39,379 nucleotides of DNA from contig JAJZDA010000010.1 in assembly GCA_021851525.1 (NCBI GenBank), positions 1 to 39,379 on the forward strand. The letters are read 5' to 3'. Positions 24,511 through 32,424 of the stretch are shown here, one piece after another. The DNA comes from Actinomycetes bacterium (GTDB taxonomy: Bacteria > Actinomycetota > Thermoleophilia > Solirubrobacterales > Solirubrobacteraceae). Positions within the stretch are counted from its first letter, which is position 1. Each line of letters begins with the position of its first letter. The notes under the pieces are model-generated. The model had not been told where the DNA came from. It did not search any database and saw only the letters and a list, made by a program, of their open reading frames with translations. Both the position numbers and the translations under genes were made by a program.

Positions 24511-24740
24511 TGAGCAAGCAGATTGCGGTTCGTTTGCCAGATGACCTGGTCGAGTTCGTCGATGAGGTCGTCGGCAGCGGACAACAAGGAAGCCGTGCCG
24601 CTGTGGTGGCCCGCGCGCTTGAGCGCGAGCGCCGCCGGATGGTCGCGCTGCGGGACGCGGAGATCCTCGCGGCCACCGGACCAGATCCCGAGCTTGAAGG
24701 ACTCGCGGGCTATGCCGCCGGAGTTCGCGTCGAGGATTGA
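24510..24740 (+). CDS. Ribbon-helix-helix antitoxin (MazE-type)
   Basis: This 76-residue protein begins SKQIAVRLPDDLVEFVDEVV, a ribbon-helix-helix strand and first helix, then SRAAVVARALERERRR as the second helix. The C-terminal acidic arm (DPELEGLAGYAAGVRVED) is the part expected to block the toxin. The stop codon overlaps the next ATG by one base. The ATG at 24510 is preferred over upstream in-frame starts because it follows the palindromic -10 directly and begins the conserved fold. Confidence 0.87.
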   Translation: MSKQIAVRLPDDLVEFVDEVVGSGQQGSRAAVVARALERERRRMVALRDAEILAATGPDPELEGLAGYAAGVRVED

Positions 24741-25039
24741 TGCGACCGATCCACACGGCGACACTCGATAAGGCCAGACCTGTGCTCGTCCTCACCCGGG
24801 AGCTCGTTCGGCCTCATCTCACCTCGGTGTCAGTCGCACCGATCACAAGCACCATCAGAGGGCTATCCACCGAGGTTCGCGTCGGCTCCCGCAACGGGCT
24901 GAGCCAGGACTCCGTCGTGGCCTGCGACCACATCACCACAATCCCCGTCAACGCGCTCGGCGAGCAGATCGGACTGCTGCTCGAGGACCAAGAGTCAAGC
25001 CTGACCGAGGCAATTCACGCCGCGTTCCACCTCGACTAA
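24740..25039 (+). CDS. MazF/PemK-type endoribonuclease toxin
   Basis: The 99-residue protein has the MazF fold: KARPVLVLTRELVRP for the first strands, then VSVAPITSTIRGLSTEVRVG with the catalytic Thr/Ser region, and NGLSQDSVVACDHITTI. MazF toxins cut mRNA or rRNA at short single-stranded sequences. The usual N-terminal Gly-Asp-Val of MazF is replaced by MRPIHTATLD, as in several actinobacterial members. The ATG at 24740 shares a base with the antitoxin stop (TGATG), so translation is coupled. The gene appears complete. Confidence 0.88.
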   Translation: MRPIHTATLDKARPVLVLTRELVRPHLTSVSVAPITSTIRGLSTEVRVGSRNGLSQDSVVACDHITTIPVNALGEQIGLLLEDQESSLTEAIHAAFHLD

Positions 25040-25259
25040 CCAGCCGAGCTGTGACATAGCTTCCGCGCGTTGCGGTTCTCGGCTCGCCTCGCGGAAGACG
25101 CTCGTCGCCTGACAGAAGCAGGTGCCGGCGAGTGACGGACCCGTGGCAATTCGATCGCCGGAGGGATCTTGGCGGCTGCCCGCGCGCGATGCTCAGCGCC
25201 TGGCACCGCATCGCCCCGGCGCGCGTGGGTCTGACCGGCACGCCTGGTGCTGAACCGCT

Positions 25260-25310
25260 CCACCCTGGGGGAGAAAGGCGGCGTGGGAACGGCTTTCTCC
25301 CCCAGGGTGG
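25260..25310. repeat. Dispersed hairpin repeat, copy B
   Basis: The 18-bp arms beginning CCACCCTGGGGGAGAAAG (25260-25277) and ending in its complement (25293-25310) pair perfectly around a 15-base centre that keeps the TGG loop but has lost most inner pairing. Arms and loop match copy A at 6159-6199. The surrounding 555-bp gap (25040-25594) holds no gene. It has this hairpin, a 22-bp array and the lipoprotein promoter. Confidence 0.75.
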
Positions 25311-25402
25311 CGCGCAGGCCCTCTCCCGGCCGGAGCGCCCACAGATGCCACACCGCACCGGATTCAGGACGAACGGCGGGGCTGCTTTAGCGACGACACA
25401 GC

Positions 25403-25490
25403 CCCCCCGGCGGGCGGTCATCAGCCCCCCGGCGGGCGGTCATCAGCCCCCCGGCGGGCGGTCATCAGGCCCCCGGCGGGCGGTCATCAG
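25403..25490. repeat. Tandem array, 22-bp unit, 4 copies
   Basis: Four units of 22 bp beginning CCCCCCGGCGGGCGGTCATC run without spacers; only the first base of the fourth unit differs. The array lies 105 bases before the lipoprotein start, downstream of hairpin copy B, mirroring the hairpin-then-array order seen before the cupin gene. Confidence 0.92.
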
Positions 25491-25594
25491 ACCACCGCGA
25501 GCTCACCGTCACCACAGACCCACCTGCGTGGACCGGGGCTCGCCCGAAGCTCGCAGCGAGCCGCGCGAGTGGGCAGCGCGGTTACCATGCCGCG

Positions 25595-26077
25595 ATGCGT
25601 CGCCTGTCCGTGTTCATCTGCGCGGCGCTTGTGGCGAGCTGCCTGACAGGATGCGGCGGCTCAGGACCGGGTCGATCGGCGCGTGCCACGCAAACACGCA
25701 GGGATCCACAGACCGCCGGGGCGCTGCTCGTGATTGCCACACGGTTCAACGCCAACTACTCAGCCAACAGGGACGGTGCGGTATACGACCGCTGGGACGC
25801 CCGCAGCCGCAGGATCATCACCCGCGCGCGCTACATCCGCCTGCACCGTGAATGCCCAACAGCCCCCGGCCCCGCGACCGTGCAGGGCGTCGAGCGCGCC
25901 GGCCGCTGGTGGCTCGTTCACTACTCGATCTCCGGCGTCGAGCTGACCGACTACTGGCGCTACACGCACGGCCGCTGGGAGTTTGACCTGATCCGCAGCA
26001 ACCCCGACGCGGCACAGCTCTACCGGCTGCCCGCCGCGCGCTACCTCGCGGCGGTCGGCTGCCAACCGAGCCGCTGA
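25595..26077 (+). CDS. Small secreted lipoprotein of unknown function
   Basis: The 160-residue protein has a lipoprotein signal peptide (MRRLSVFICAALVASCLTGC) with the lipobox ending at Cys20, then a short Ser/Gly/Arg linker. A globular part of about 125 residues is rich in aromatic residues (GRWWLVHYSISGVELTDYWRYTHGRWEFDL). The fold pattern resembles small NTF2-like or SnoaL-type outer domains, but I cannot assign it. TACCAT ends six bases before the ATG, indicating a leaderless mRNA. Two Cys in the mature domain (HRECPT and VGCQPS) could form a disulfide. Confidence 0.75.
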   Translation: MRRLSVFICAALVASCLTGCGGSGPGRSARATQTRRDPQTAGALLVIATRFNANYSANRDGAVYDRWDARSRRIITRARYIRLHRECPTAPGPATVQGVERAGRWWLVHYSISGVELTDYWRYTHGRWEFDLIRSNPDAAQLYRLPAARYLAAVGCQPSR

Positions 26078-26163
26078 GGACCGCGACACGAGGCCTGCCG
26101 ACGCGCCACCCGGTGGCGGATGGGCCACCGCCCGCCGCTCATGCTCGGCCGCGAAGGCCCGCC

Positions 26164-27138
26164 TCAGCGGTCGAGCACCGCGCGCTGCCAGGCGTCCACG
26201 ATCTCCTGGCTGATCCGTCCTCTGTCGGATACCGCAAGGCCGTTGCTCCGGGCCCAGGCGCGCAGCTCAGCGCTCGACGGGACGGGAGCCGGCGGGCCGG
26301 CCGCATCCGCGCGCTCGCCGACCCCGATGCGCGCCTGCGCTGCCGCTTCCGCCTGGGCCCACAACTGCGCTGCCGCCAGGTACCTGTAGGTCCATTCCTC
26401 CGCCAGCTTGCGGGTCTCGCAGTGGACTATCGGGACGTTCGGACAGCGAATCTGAAGCTCCGCCAGCCCGTCGGCCACGACCGCGGGGCGCACGTGCTTG
26501 ACGGCGAACACGCGGGAGTACCCCTCCTCCACCACCAACGCGGCGCGCGGCAGCGCCGCCAGCTCTGCGAGCGCGTAGCGCAGGCGCCCGCTGGTCAGGC
26601 TGCTGACGAGGTCAACCATCGACTTGCGCTCCACGGCGCAGACGATGCGACCCTCGACGCTGACCGCATAGTCCCCACAGGCGAGGCCGCGCCTGACGAC
26701 GCGAGCCTGCTGCGCCGCAAACCTGTAGGGGTAGCGCTCATGCGCATCAACGAGGATCTCCAGCTCCGCGATGCCGCCGGCGCGCGCCGACGGGATCGCC
26801 ACATCCGGCCGCGACTGCTTGCGCGTGCGCGCCGACTGCCAGAACACCATGTCACGGCCCCGGGCCCGCGTGAAGACGATCTGTGAGCGCTGCTCACGGC
26901 CGCGGTCGCAGACGACGTCGATCGCCGCTCCCCTGCGCACACACGACCGCAACGCGACCCGCTCCACCAGCTCCGGGTCCAGGGGCCACTCGCTGGCATC
27001 AACCGGATGGCAGTAGAGCGCGTTGGTCCGCGGCCAGGTTCCCTTGGTGCGGAACACGATCCCGCCCTCGAGTGGCAGGCGCAGCAGATACGGCAGTGAA
27101 CTCGATGGATCGGGATTGCGCGCGAGCAGCAGCTCCAT
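26164..27138 (-). CDS. ERCC4-type nuclease with C-terminal Lsr2-like DNA-binding domain
   Basis: A 324-residue protein. Residues about 120-250 carry the XPF/ERCC4 nuclease pattern: ILVDAHERYPY (Asp131), GDYAVS (155-160) and the catalytic ERKSMVD (Glu170, Arg171, Lys172, Asp176). After a Pro/Ala linker, residues about 289-320 match the Lsr2 C-terminal domain (ELRAWARSNGLAVSDRGRIS), including the Arg-Gly-Arg that inserts into the AT minor groove. The first 110 residues are uncharacterised, possibly a second degenerate module. Similar fusions occur in actinobacteria but their role is not settled; repair or action on AT-rich foreign DNA are both possible. The ATG at 27138 begins conserved sequence; longer frames are antisense noise. 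Confidence 0.85.
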   Translation of the reverse strand: MELLLARNPDPSSSLPYLLRLPLEGGIVFRTKGTWPRTNALYCHPVDASEWPLDPELVERVALRSCVRRGAAIDVVCDRGREQRSQIVFTRARGRDMVFWQSARTRKQSRPDVAIPSARAGGIAELEILVDAHERYPYRFAAQQARVVRRGLACGDYAVSVEGRIVCAVERKSMVDLVSSLTSGRLRYALAELAALPRAALVVEEGYSRVFAVKHVRPAVVADGLAELQIRCPNVPIVHCETRKLAEEWTYRYLAAAQLWAQAEAAAQARIGVGERADAAGPPAPVPSSAELRAWARSNGLAVSDRGRISQEIVDAWQRAVLDR

Positions 27139-27444
27139 GGGCCTCAGTGTGCCCGACCGCGCGAAGCGGCGTAACTCAGACGGGCTGCCTACGCTGCGTG
27201 AGGCTCGCGCAGGCCCGACCGGTCCTGGGCCCGGCGGCGCAACACTCGGGCACACGCTGTCACCATCTGCAGCCGGCGTCCCGCGCCGTGAGTTCGGTGA
27301 CACCAAGAGCTGTCCCCGGCAGATGGACGGCAAGGACGCAGGATCAGATGAGCGCCGGCGGCACGGTCGTCGCTGTGACACCACCACCGAGCGCCCCGCG
27401 CCCGCAGAGCCACGGTGCAGCTTTGCGATGACATGGTGTGCTGG
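27139..27444. other. Gene-free interval between divergent genes
   Basis: No coding frame, RNA or clear repeat was found between the ERCC4 nuclease start and the promoter of the small antitoxin. It presumably holds the nuclease promoter; CACACT seven bases before the nuclease ATG is a weak candidate. Confidence 0.4.
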
Positions 27445-27456
27445 TAGCATGCCGCC

Positions 27457-27666
27457 ATGACGCGCGCTCTGACTGTGCGGCTGGACGATGAGCTGGCAGC
27501 AGATGCTGAAGCGCTGGCGCGGGCCGAGGGAAAGAGCCTCAACGAGACGGTGAAGCTGGCATTGCGCGAGGCCCTGGAGCGCCGCCGACACGATCCAGAC
27601 TTCCGCTCCCGTGTCAAGCGGATGCTCGATGAGGACCGGTCGCTGCTCGAGCGGCTCACCCGCTGA
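27457..27666 (+). CDS. Orphan ribbon-helix-helix antitoxin-like protein
   Basis: This 69-residue protein reads TRALTVRLDDELAADAEALA followed by GKSLNETVKLALREALERRR, a ribbon-helix-helix. Its acidic/basic tail (DPDFRSRVKRMLDEDRSLLE) is like antitoxins paired with Fic/Doc toxins in Streptomyces and mycobacteria. No toxin frame follows: the next 230 bases contain only repeats and then the end of a minus-strand gene. It may be a solitary repressor or a remnant antitoxin. TAGCAT (27445-27450) ends six bases before the ATG, so the message is probably leaderless. Confidence 0.8.
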   Translation: MTRALTVRLDDELAADAEALARAEGKSLNETVKLALREALERRRHDPDFRSRVKRMLDEDRSLLERLTR

Positions 27667-27829
27667 GTCATCCCTGCACCGGGCCACATACGGGCACGTA
27701 CATTGCCTGCAGCCGGCCTCTGTCCGTGACCTCTGGTTCGACGCGTTCGGCACCGCCGCCGCCCCTCCGCCACGACGCGCAACCCCGCCGCCACGCCGCC
27801 ACGACGCGCAGCCGCCCCACGGCCCCACC

Positions 27830-27861
27830 GCACCACAGCACCACAGCACCACAGCACCACA
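27830..27861. repeat. CACCACAG tandem repeat, 4 exact copies
   Basis: Four exact 8-bp copies follow a stretch in which CGCCACGACGCGCA occurs twice (near 27769 and 27797). The block lies between the orphan antitoxin and the convergent MFS-cNBD gene, where a toxin gene would be expected. Confidence 0.85.
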
Positions 27862-27898
27862 GCACCGCCACACGGTGCACGGCTGCGATCGGCGACAG

Positions 27899-29863
27899 TC
27901 AGGCGCCCACGCCATGGTTGGGTTCCGCCTCAGCGGTGAACGGCACGCGCTCACCCAGCTCAGCCAGGGCGACGGCCGCCGGCAGGCTCGCAAGCTGCAG
28001 CCTCGTGAGTGCACGGGCCTGCGCCAGGCGCGGCATGCCACCCAGCGCGCTCAGCTCACCGAAGGTGTCACCGGGCTCGAGCACCGACCGCAGGCCGGCA
28101 CCGTCGATCAGTTCCACCCGACCGCTGAGCAGCAGGTACAGGTGCTCAGCACCGTCGCCGCGCTCAAATGCCACTTCGCCGGCCGCGAGGGTCACGGGCG
28201 TGCTGACCGCCGCCAGCCGCGCGCGTGGGCCAGCTCCCAGCCCGCTGAAGAGCGCCGCCTTGGCCAGCGCCTGCTCGAGTGGCAGGGCCGTCAGGTCCGC
28301 CGGCGCCAGGCGCACGCCACGCTCACCGGTAACCGCCTCCATGAACGCATCCCGCCCGATCGTGCGCAGGCGCAGATTCGAGCGTGCCGTGACGGTGGCG
28401 GTGCGGGGCGTGTCACGCAGCAACGCGCGTTCACCGAACTCAGCTCCCGGCCCGAGCCGCGCCACACCCCGGCCGTGGATCGCAACCTCGGCCTCACCGG
28501 ACTCGATCACATAGAAGCTGTCTCCCGGCTCACCGCGGGCAAACACCACCTCACCGGCCGTGCACGCCAGCGGCTGGGCGTGCGCCGCCAACTGCTCCAG
28601 CGCCGCCATGTCAAGGCCGCGCAGCAGCGGCACGCGGTGCAGGAGCGCGACCAGGCGGCCACGACCAGCGGCCACGTCGTCCGCGCCGCGCACACGTGAC
28701 CAGCTTGCGAGCATCAGCAGCGGCAGCGGCAGGCCGGCCACCGCGATCGCCGCGCGCAGGCTGAGACCGGCGACCAGCGCGGGCGCGAGCAGCGCCCCAG
28801 CGCCCTCCGAGATGAGCTTGAGCGACTCCATCACGGCCACCGTGCGGGAGAAGGCCTCGGTGCTCATCAGGCGATGCAGCAGGGAGAGCGAGGTGGCGTC
28901 GGCCAACGCCATCGAAGCGCCCCAGACGCAGACCAGGGCCGCGACCAGCGCCAGGCTCGACGCGGCGCTGATGGTGCCGACCGCCACGCCGGCTCCGACG
29001 AACGCGAGCACGCACGGCAGCGCCAACCTCGCGCGACCGATCTGCGTCGCGGTCAGCGGCAGCGCGAGGATCGCGCCGAGCGCGGTGGCGGCCTGAATGA
29101 CGCCGACCCCCGTGCTGCCGTCGTGCAGCAGTCGCAGTGCGACAACCACCAGCAGCGCTCCCCAGAGCCCCCTGACCAGTGTTCGCAGCACACTCGCGAG
29201 CACCAGCGGCCGGGCGTCAGGCGCACGCAGCACACCGGGGATCGCGGCGAGGCCATCCCGCAGCGGCCGGTCCGCGCCACGCACCCCCACAACCGCAGCG
29301 GGTGCCAGGCGCAGACTGCCCAGGCAGGCGAGCAGCATCACCGTGGCGGCGAGGCCGATCGCCAGGCCGGGGCGCATCAGCTCCACTGCCAGGCCGCCGA
29401 ACAGCGCACCGGCCGCCTGACCGACTGTCTTGGCGATGCTCGTACCGGCCACGGCGCGCGTCAGCTGCTGCGGTGAGCGGGCCAGGGCGGGCAGCGTGCG
29501 CGCCTGCGCCGGGCGGTAGGCGGCCGCGACCAGCGCGTCTGCCAGCGCGACACCGAGCACGATCAGAAAGCCGGCCCCCGCGAGCGTCAGCGCGGCCGCG
29601 CAGCCGAGCGTGAGCACGCGCGCCGCGGTGATCAGCCCGAGCACCCCCCGGCGCCCCATCACCAGCGGTGCCAGCACCGCGCTGCTGAGCGCACCCGCCA
29701 GCAGGCGCACGCCGAGCAGCCCCACGTAGAGCGTCCCGCCGGCACGGAACGCATAGATGCTCAGCGCCGTGACGAAGCCCCACTCGGCGACGTTCAGCAG
29801 GCCGAAGCTGACGAGCAGCCGGTCAAGCGAGTGGTTGCGTTCAGGCTGGCGCTCGGATCCCAT
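27899..29863 (-). CDS. MFS transporter fused to two cyclic-nucleotide-binding domains
   Basis: About 654 residues. The first ~395 form a 12-helix MFS exporter-like domain beginning LLVSFGLLNVAEWGFVTALSIYAF. A first cNMP-binding domain follows (about 405-510) with the phosphate-binding cassette FGERALLRDTPRTATVTA, whose Glu and Arg are intact. A second (about 530-635) has FGELSALGGMPRLAQARA and is partly diverged. The transporter is therefore likely gated or tuned by cAMP or cGMP inside the cell. The ATG at 29863 is used; an in-frame TTG at 29884 is possible. It heads the final gene of a minus-strand transporter run but is 130 bases after mntP and may be separate. Confidence 0.85.
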   Translation of the reverse strand: MGSERQPERNHSLDRLLVSFGLLNVAEWGFVTALSIYAFRAGGTLYVGLLGVRLLAGALSSAVLAPLVMGRRGVLGLITAARVLTLGCAAALTLAGAGFLIVLGVALADALVAAAYRPAQARTLPALARSPQQLTRAVAGTSIAKTVGQAAGALFGGLAVELMRPGLAIGLAATVMLLACLGSLRLAPAAVVGVRGADRPLRDGLAAIPGVLRAPDARPLVLASVLRTLVRGLWGALLVVVALRLLHDGSTGVGVIQAATALGAILALPLTATQIGRARLALPCVLAFVGAGVAVGTISAASSLALVAALVCVWGASMALADATSLSLLHRLMSTEAFSRTVAVMESLKLISEGAGALLAPALVAGLSLRAAIAVAGLPLPLLMLASWSRVRGADDVAAGRGRLVALLHRVPLLRGLDMAALEQLAAHAQPLACTAGEVVFARGEPGDSFYVIESGEAEVAIHGRGVARLGPGAEFGERALLRDTPRTATVTARSNLRLRTIGRDAFMEAVTGERGVRLAPADLTALPLEQALAKAALFSGLGAGPRARLAAVSTPVTLAAGEVAFERGDGAEHLYLLLSGRVELIDGAGLRSVLEPGDTFGELSALGGMPRLAQARALTRLQLASLPAAVALAELGERVPFTAEAEPNHGVGA

Positions 29864-29993
29864 GCGTGGCGATTCTCGCGCCAATCGATCACGACACAGA
29901 GCCAGGTGGCCAGCACCGCAAGATCACGTTCACACGCGCCCCGGGGTGCGCGTACGGCCGGCAGCGCCGCGTCGATCGATGCGCCCGAGCAGC

Positions 29994-30542
29994 TCAGCCG
30001 CCCAGCCTGGAGGCCAGCAGCACGCAGCCAAGCCCCGCGAGCGCGACCCCTGCCAGGCGCTCCGCGCTCGCCCCCAGGCGCGCACCGAGACGCGCCCCCA
30101 GCCACAGGCCCAACTGGCTCAGCACCAGCGCCTGGGCGGCGATCCCCGCCACGGCGATGAGCAGCGGCAGCCGCAACAGCCCGAGCGTGGCGCCCACAGC
30201 CAGCTCATCGAGGCTGACGCTGACACCCAGCCCAAGCGCACGCCAACCTTCGGCGCCGCTCAGCAGCCCGCTGAGGTCATCCTCCTCCTCGCCACTGAGC
30301 ATCCGGACGCCAAGCACGATCAGTACCCCGGCAGCAACGTACTCCGCGCCAGCTCCGAGCAGCCGTCCGAGCGGTGCCCCCAGGGCCAGGCCAAGGAGCG
30401 GCATGCCGACCTCGAAGCCGACCATCACGAGCGAGAGCGTGCGCCGGCGCACGCTCGATACGCCGGCGGCGCCCAGCGCACAGCTGATGGCCAGAGTGTC
30501 TAGTCCCAGTGGCGCGATCAGGCCGACGAGCTTGGCGACCAT
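29994..30542 (-). CDS. mntP: MntP-like manganese efflux pump
   Basis: The 182-residue protein has six predicted helices in two related halves. Each half begins with an Asp-containing helix: LGLDTLAISCALG near residue 12 and VSLDELAVGATLG near residue 107. These match the conserved Asp motifs of MntP, and length agrees (about 185-190). The acidic loop GEEEDDLSG between halves may bind metal. Its ATG overlaps the stop of the CDF gene (TGATG), so the two transporters are co-translated. The pair suggests a divalent-metal export operon. No MntR or riboswitch-like leader is visible. Confidence 0.78.
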   Translation of the reverse strand: MVAKLVGLIAPLGLDTLAISCALGAAGVSSVRRRTLSLVMVGFEVGMPLLGLALGAPLGRLLGAGAEYVAAGVLIVLGVRMLSGEEEDDLSGLLSGAEGWRALGLGVSVSLDELAVGATLGLLRLPLLIAVAGIAAQALVLSQLGLWLGARLGARLGASAERLAGVALAGLGCVLLASRLGG

Positions 30543-31156
30543 CAGCCGGCTTCATGCCAGGCGTGCCGAGCTTCAAGCAGGCCGTAAACGAGGATCACGA
30601 GCGAGCTCAGCGGGTCCGCCCACCACCAGGAGAACGCGGCGTTCAGCGCGACCCCCAGCAGCACCGCGGCGGCGAGCGCGCCGTCGATCACCGTGACCCG
30701 GGCCTCGGTGCGCAGGACGGGGTTCTCCAACTGCTCACCGGTGCGCGCCTTGCCGTAGGCCAGCGCCCACATCGCCGCCACCGTGATGGCCAGCCAGGCG
30801 GCGCCGGGCACCGACCCCTGTGGATGCGAGCCGCCGGTCAGCGTGACCACGGCCTGCACCGCGATGTAGAGCGAGAGCAGCGCGAATGCGACCGCGATGA
30901 TGCGCAGCGCGATCCGCTCCCGGCCGGTCCCCTGCTCACCGCGCAGCTCCCATACCACCACGGTGGAGGCGACGATCTCAATCAGCGAGTCGACCCCGAA
31001 GCCCGCGAGCGCGAGTGAGCCGGAGGCGAGCGCGGTGATGGCGAGCACCACCACACCGACGACGTTCCAACCGAGCGTCGCGTACTCGAGCCTCAGCCCG
31101 CGCTCGAGCAACTCGTGCCGCTGTTCAGCGGCCGGGCGCGGGGGGCTGGGCGACAC
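30542..31156 (-). CDS. Cation diffusion facilitator-type metal transporter
   Basis: A 204-residue membrane protein with about five or six helices. The second helix carries GFGVDSLIEIVAS and the fifth VIDGALAAAVLLG, positions equivalent to the metal-site Asp residues of CDF proteins. The usual His of HxxxD is replaced by Asp or Gly. It lacks the cytoplasmic C-terminal dimerisation domain of ZitB/FieF, as a short actinobacterial subgroup does. The start is a GTG at 31156. It overlaps mntP by one base. Zn, Fe or Mn efflux is plausible and specificity cannot be read. Confidence 0.8.
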   Translation of the reverse strand: MSPSPPRPAAEQRHELLERGLRLEYATLGWNVVGVVVLAITALASGSLALAGFGVDSLIEIVASTVVVWELRGEQGTGRERIALRIIAVAFALLSLYIAVQAVVTLTGGSHPQGSVPGAAWLAITVAAMWALAYGKARTGEQLENPVLRTEARVTVIDGALAAAVLLGVALNAAFSWWWADPLSSLVILVYGLLEARHAWHEAG

Positions 31157-31332
31157 CGGCCGATTGTCGCCGCTCGCGCGGCGGCATGCGCGCTCACCGT
31201 CCGGGCCAGGTCGGCGCCCTCTTGCGCAGGCCCAAGATCAGCCGGGCCACGGCCGTGGCGGACTGCCCCGGTCGGCCTGGCTGCGCCGCTTCGGGTGCGC
31301 CGGCCCAGCGGCAGTGCCTGCGCTTCAGCGGC

Positions 31333-32217
31333 TCAGCGGGGCGCGGTCCAGAGCCGCGGTCGCAGGCGCGTGAGGAGCGCGGCGCTCAGGCCCAGCGCCA
31401 GGATCGCGATCAGCGCCAGCCCGAGCCCTGCGCCACCGAGCCCCACGTACTTCAGTCCGGATGCGAGGATCACGAACCCGATCAGCGGCCGCAGCAGCCG
31501 GTCTGAGACACGTGCGCAGAGCAGCGAGCCGGCCAGTACCGCCGGCACGCTGCCGAGGATGAGGCTCGCCGTTAGGCCAAGCTCGACGTGCCCGAAGATC
31601 AGCGCCCCCAAAGCGGCCGAGCAGGTCAGCGGGACCGCCTGGGCGAGGTCGGTCCCGACCAGTTGCCCGGCGCTGATTGAGGGGTAGGCGAACAGCAGCA
31701 GCACGATCATCAGGGAACCGGCCCCGACCGACGTGAGCCCGACCATCACCCCGCCGATGGCTCCGATCAGCACCGTCACGAGCGGCCGCGGCGCAAGCTC
31801 CCGCGGGCTCTGATCACGCACACGTCCGCCACGGCGGTCCAAGCAGTGCCGCAGCGCCATCGCCAGCGCTCCGAGCAAGAGCGCGACGCCGAGCAGCAGC
31901 TCGACCCTGGAACGAGCTCCGGCGCCACCCCCGAGATCACTCAGCAGCCAGCTGCCGAGCAGCGCGGCCGGAACCGAGCCGGCGCAGAGCAGCAGCACCA
32001 GCCGGCGGCTCACGGACCCAGCGCGCCAGTGGACAGCCGCCCCCACCGGGCGCATGACGACCGAGGCGACCAGGTCACTGGAGATTGCCCCGGCCGGTGA
32101 GACCCCGAAGAGCAGGATCAGCATCGGGGTCATCAACGCGCCCCCGCCGGCTCCGGTGAGGCCGACCAGCAGCCCGACTGCGGCACCGCCGAGCAGCACG
32201 TACGGATCAAGGTGCAT
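31333..32217 (-). CDS. TSUP/TauE-SafE family sulfite or organosulfonate exporter
   Basis: This 294-residue protein has eight helices in two repeats, each beginning with the family motif: GLLVGLTGAGGGALMTPMLIL and GVMVGLTSVGAGSLMIVLLL. Both halves also have the A-S/T-D-L segment (ISSDLVAS, VGTDLAQA). TSUP proteins move sulfite, taurine-derived or other sulfur anions. The ATG at 32217 has GGAGG eight bases upstream; a longer frame from 32256 does not. An AT-rich 14-bp dyad around TCTATAGA (32268-32281) precedes it and may be its control site. It is 176 bases upstream of the metal-transporter pair on the same strand. Confidence 0.87.
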   Translation of the reverse strand: MHLDPYVLLGGAAVGLLVGLTGAGGGALMTPMLILLFGVSPAGAISSDLVASVVMRPVGAAVHWRAGSVSRRLVLLLCAGSVPAALLGSWLLSDLGGGAGARSRVELLLGVALLLGALAMALRHCLDRRGGRVRDQSPRELAPRPLVTVLIGAIGGVMVGLTSVGAGSLMIVLLLFAYPSISAGQLVGTDLAQAVPLTCSAALGALIFGHVELGLTASLILGSVPAVLAGSLLCARVSDRLLRPLIGFVILASGLKYVGLGGAGLGLALIAILALGLSAALLTRLRPRLWTAPR

Positions 32218-32267
32218 GGCCCGCCTCCACGCGCCGCCAGGCGCTCCCGTTGGCAACTTTCTCGATC

Positions 32268-32281
32268 ATTTCTATAGAGAT
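32268..32281 (-). promoter_or_regulatory. AT-rich dyad upstream of the TSUP gene
   Basis: The 14-bp near-palindrome with core TCTATAGA stands out as AT-rich in a very GC-rich context, about 50 bases before the TSUP start. It may combine a -10 element with an operator, for instance for an ArsR-type sulfur sensor, but no such regulator is nearby. Confidence 0.35.
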
Positions 32282-32424
32282 TACCGAGTAGCGTGGACGG
32301 CGGGCGCGAACCGGCGTCGTTCAACGCGCAACCGCCAGCTGTGGGGTCCCGCCCGGCGCAGGCCGCCGCCGGGCTCTGCGGCCCGGAGGGGCGCCCTGCT
32401 CAGGCAGCTCAATCAGCGCACACC

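Noticed and set aside
24079-27666. Genomic island integrated at tRNA-Gly
   Set aside because: A MazEF pair, nuclease and orphan antitoxin follow the tRNA, but I found no integrase and no downstream copy of the tRNA 3' end.
27139-28041. N-terminal extension of the ERCC4 protein up to 28041
   Set aside because: The added 301 residues are low-complexity, run antisense through the orphan antitoxin and cross repeats. The ATG at 27138 begins conserved sequence.
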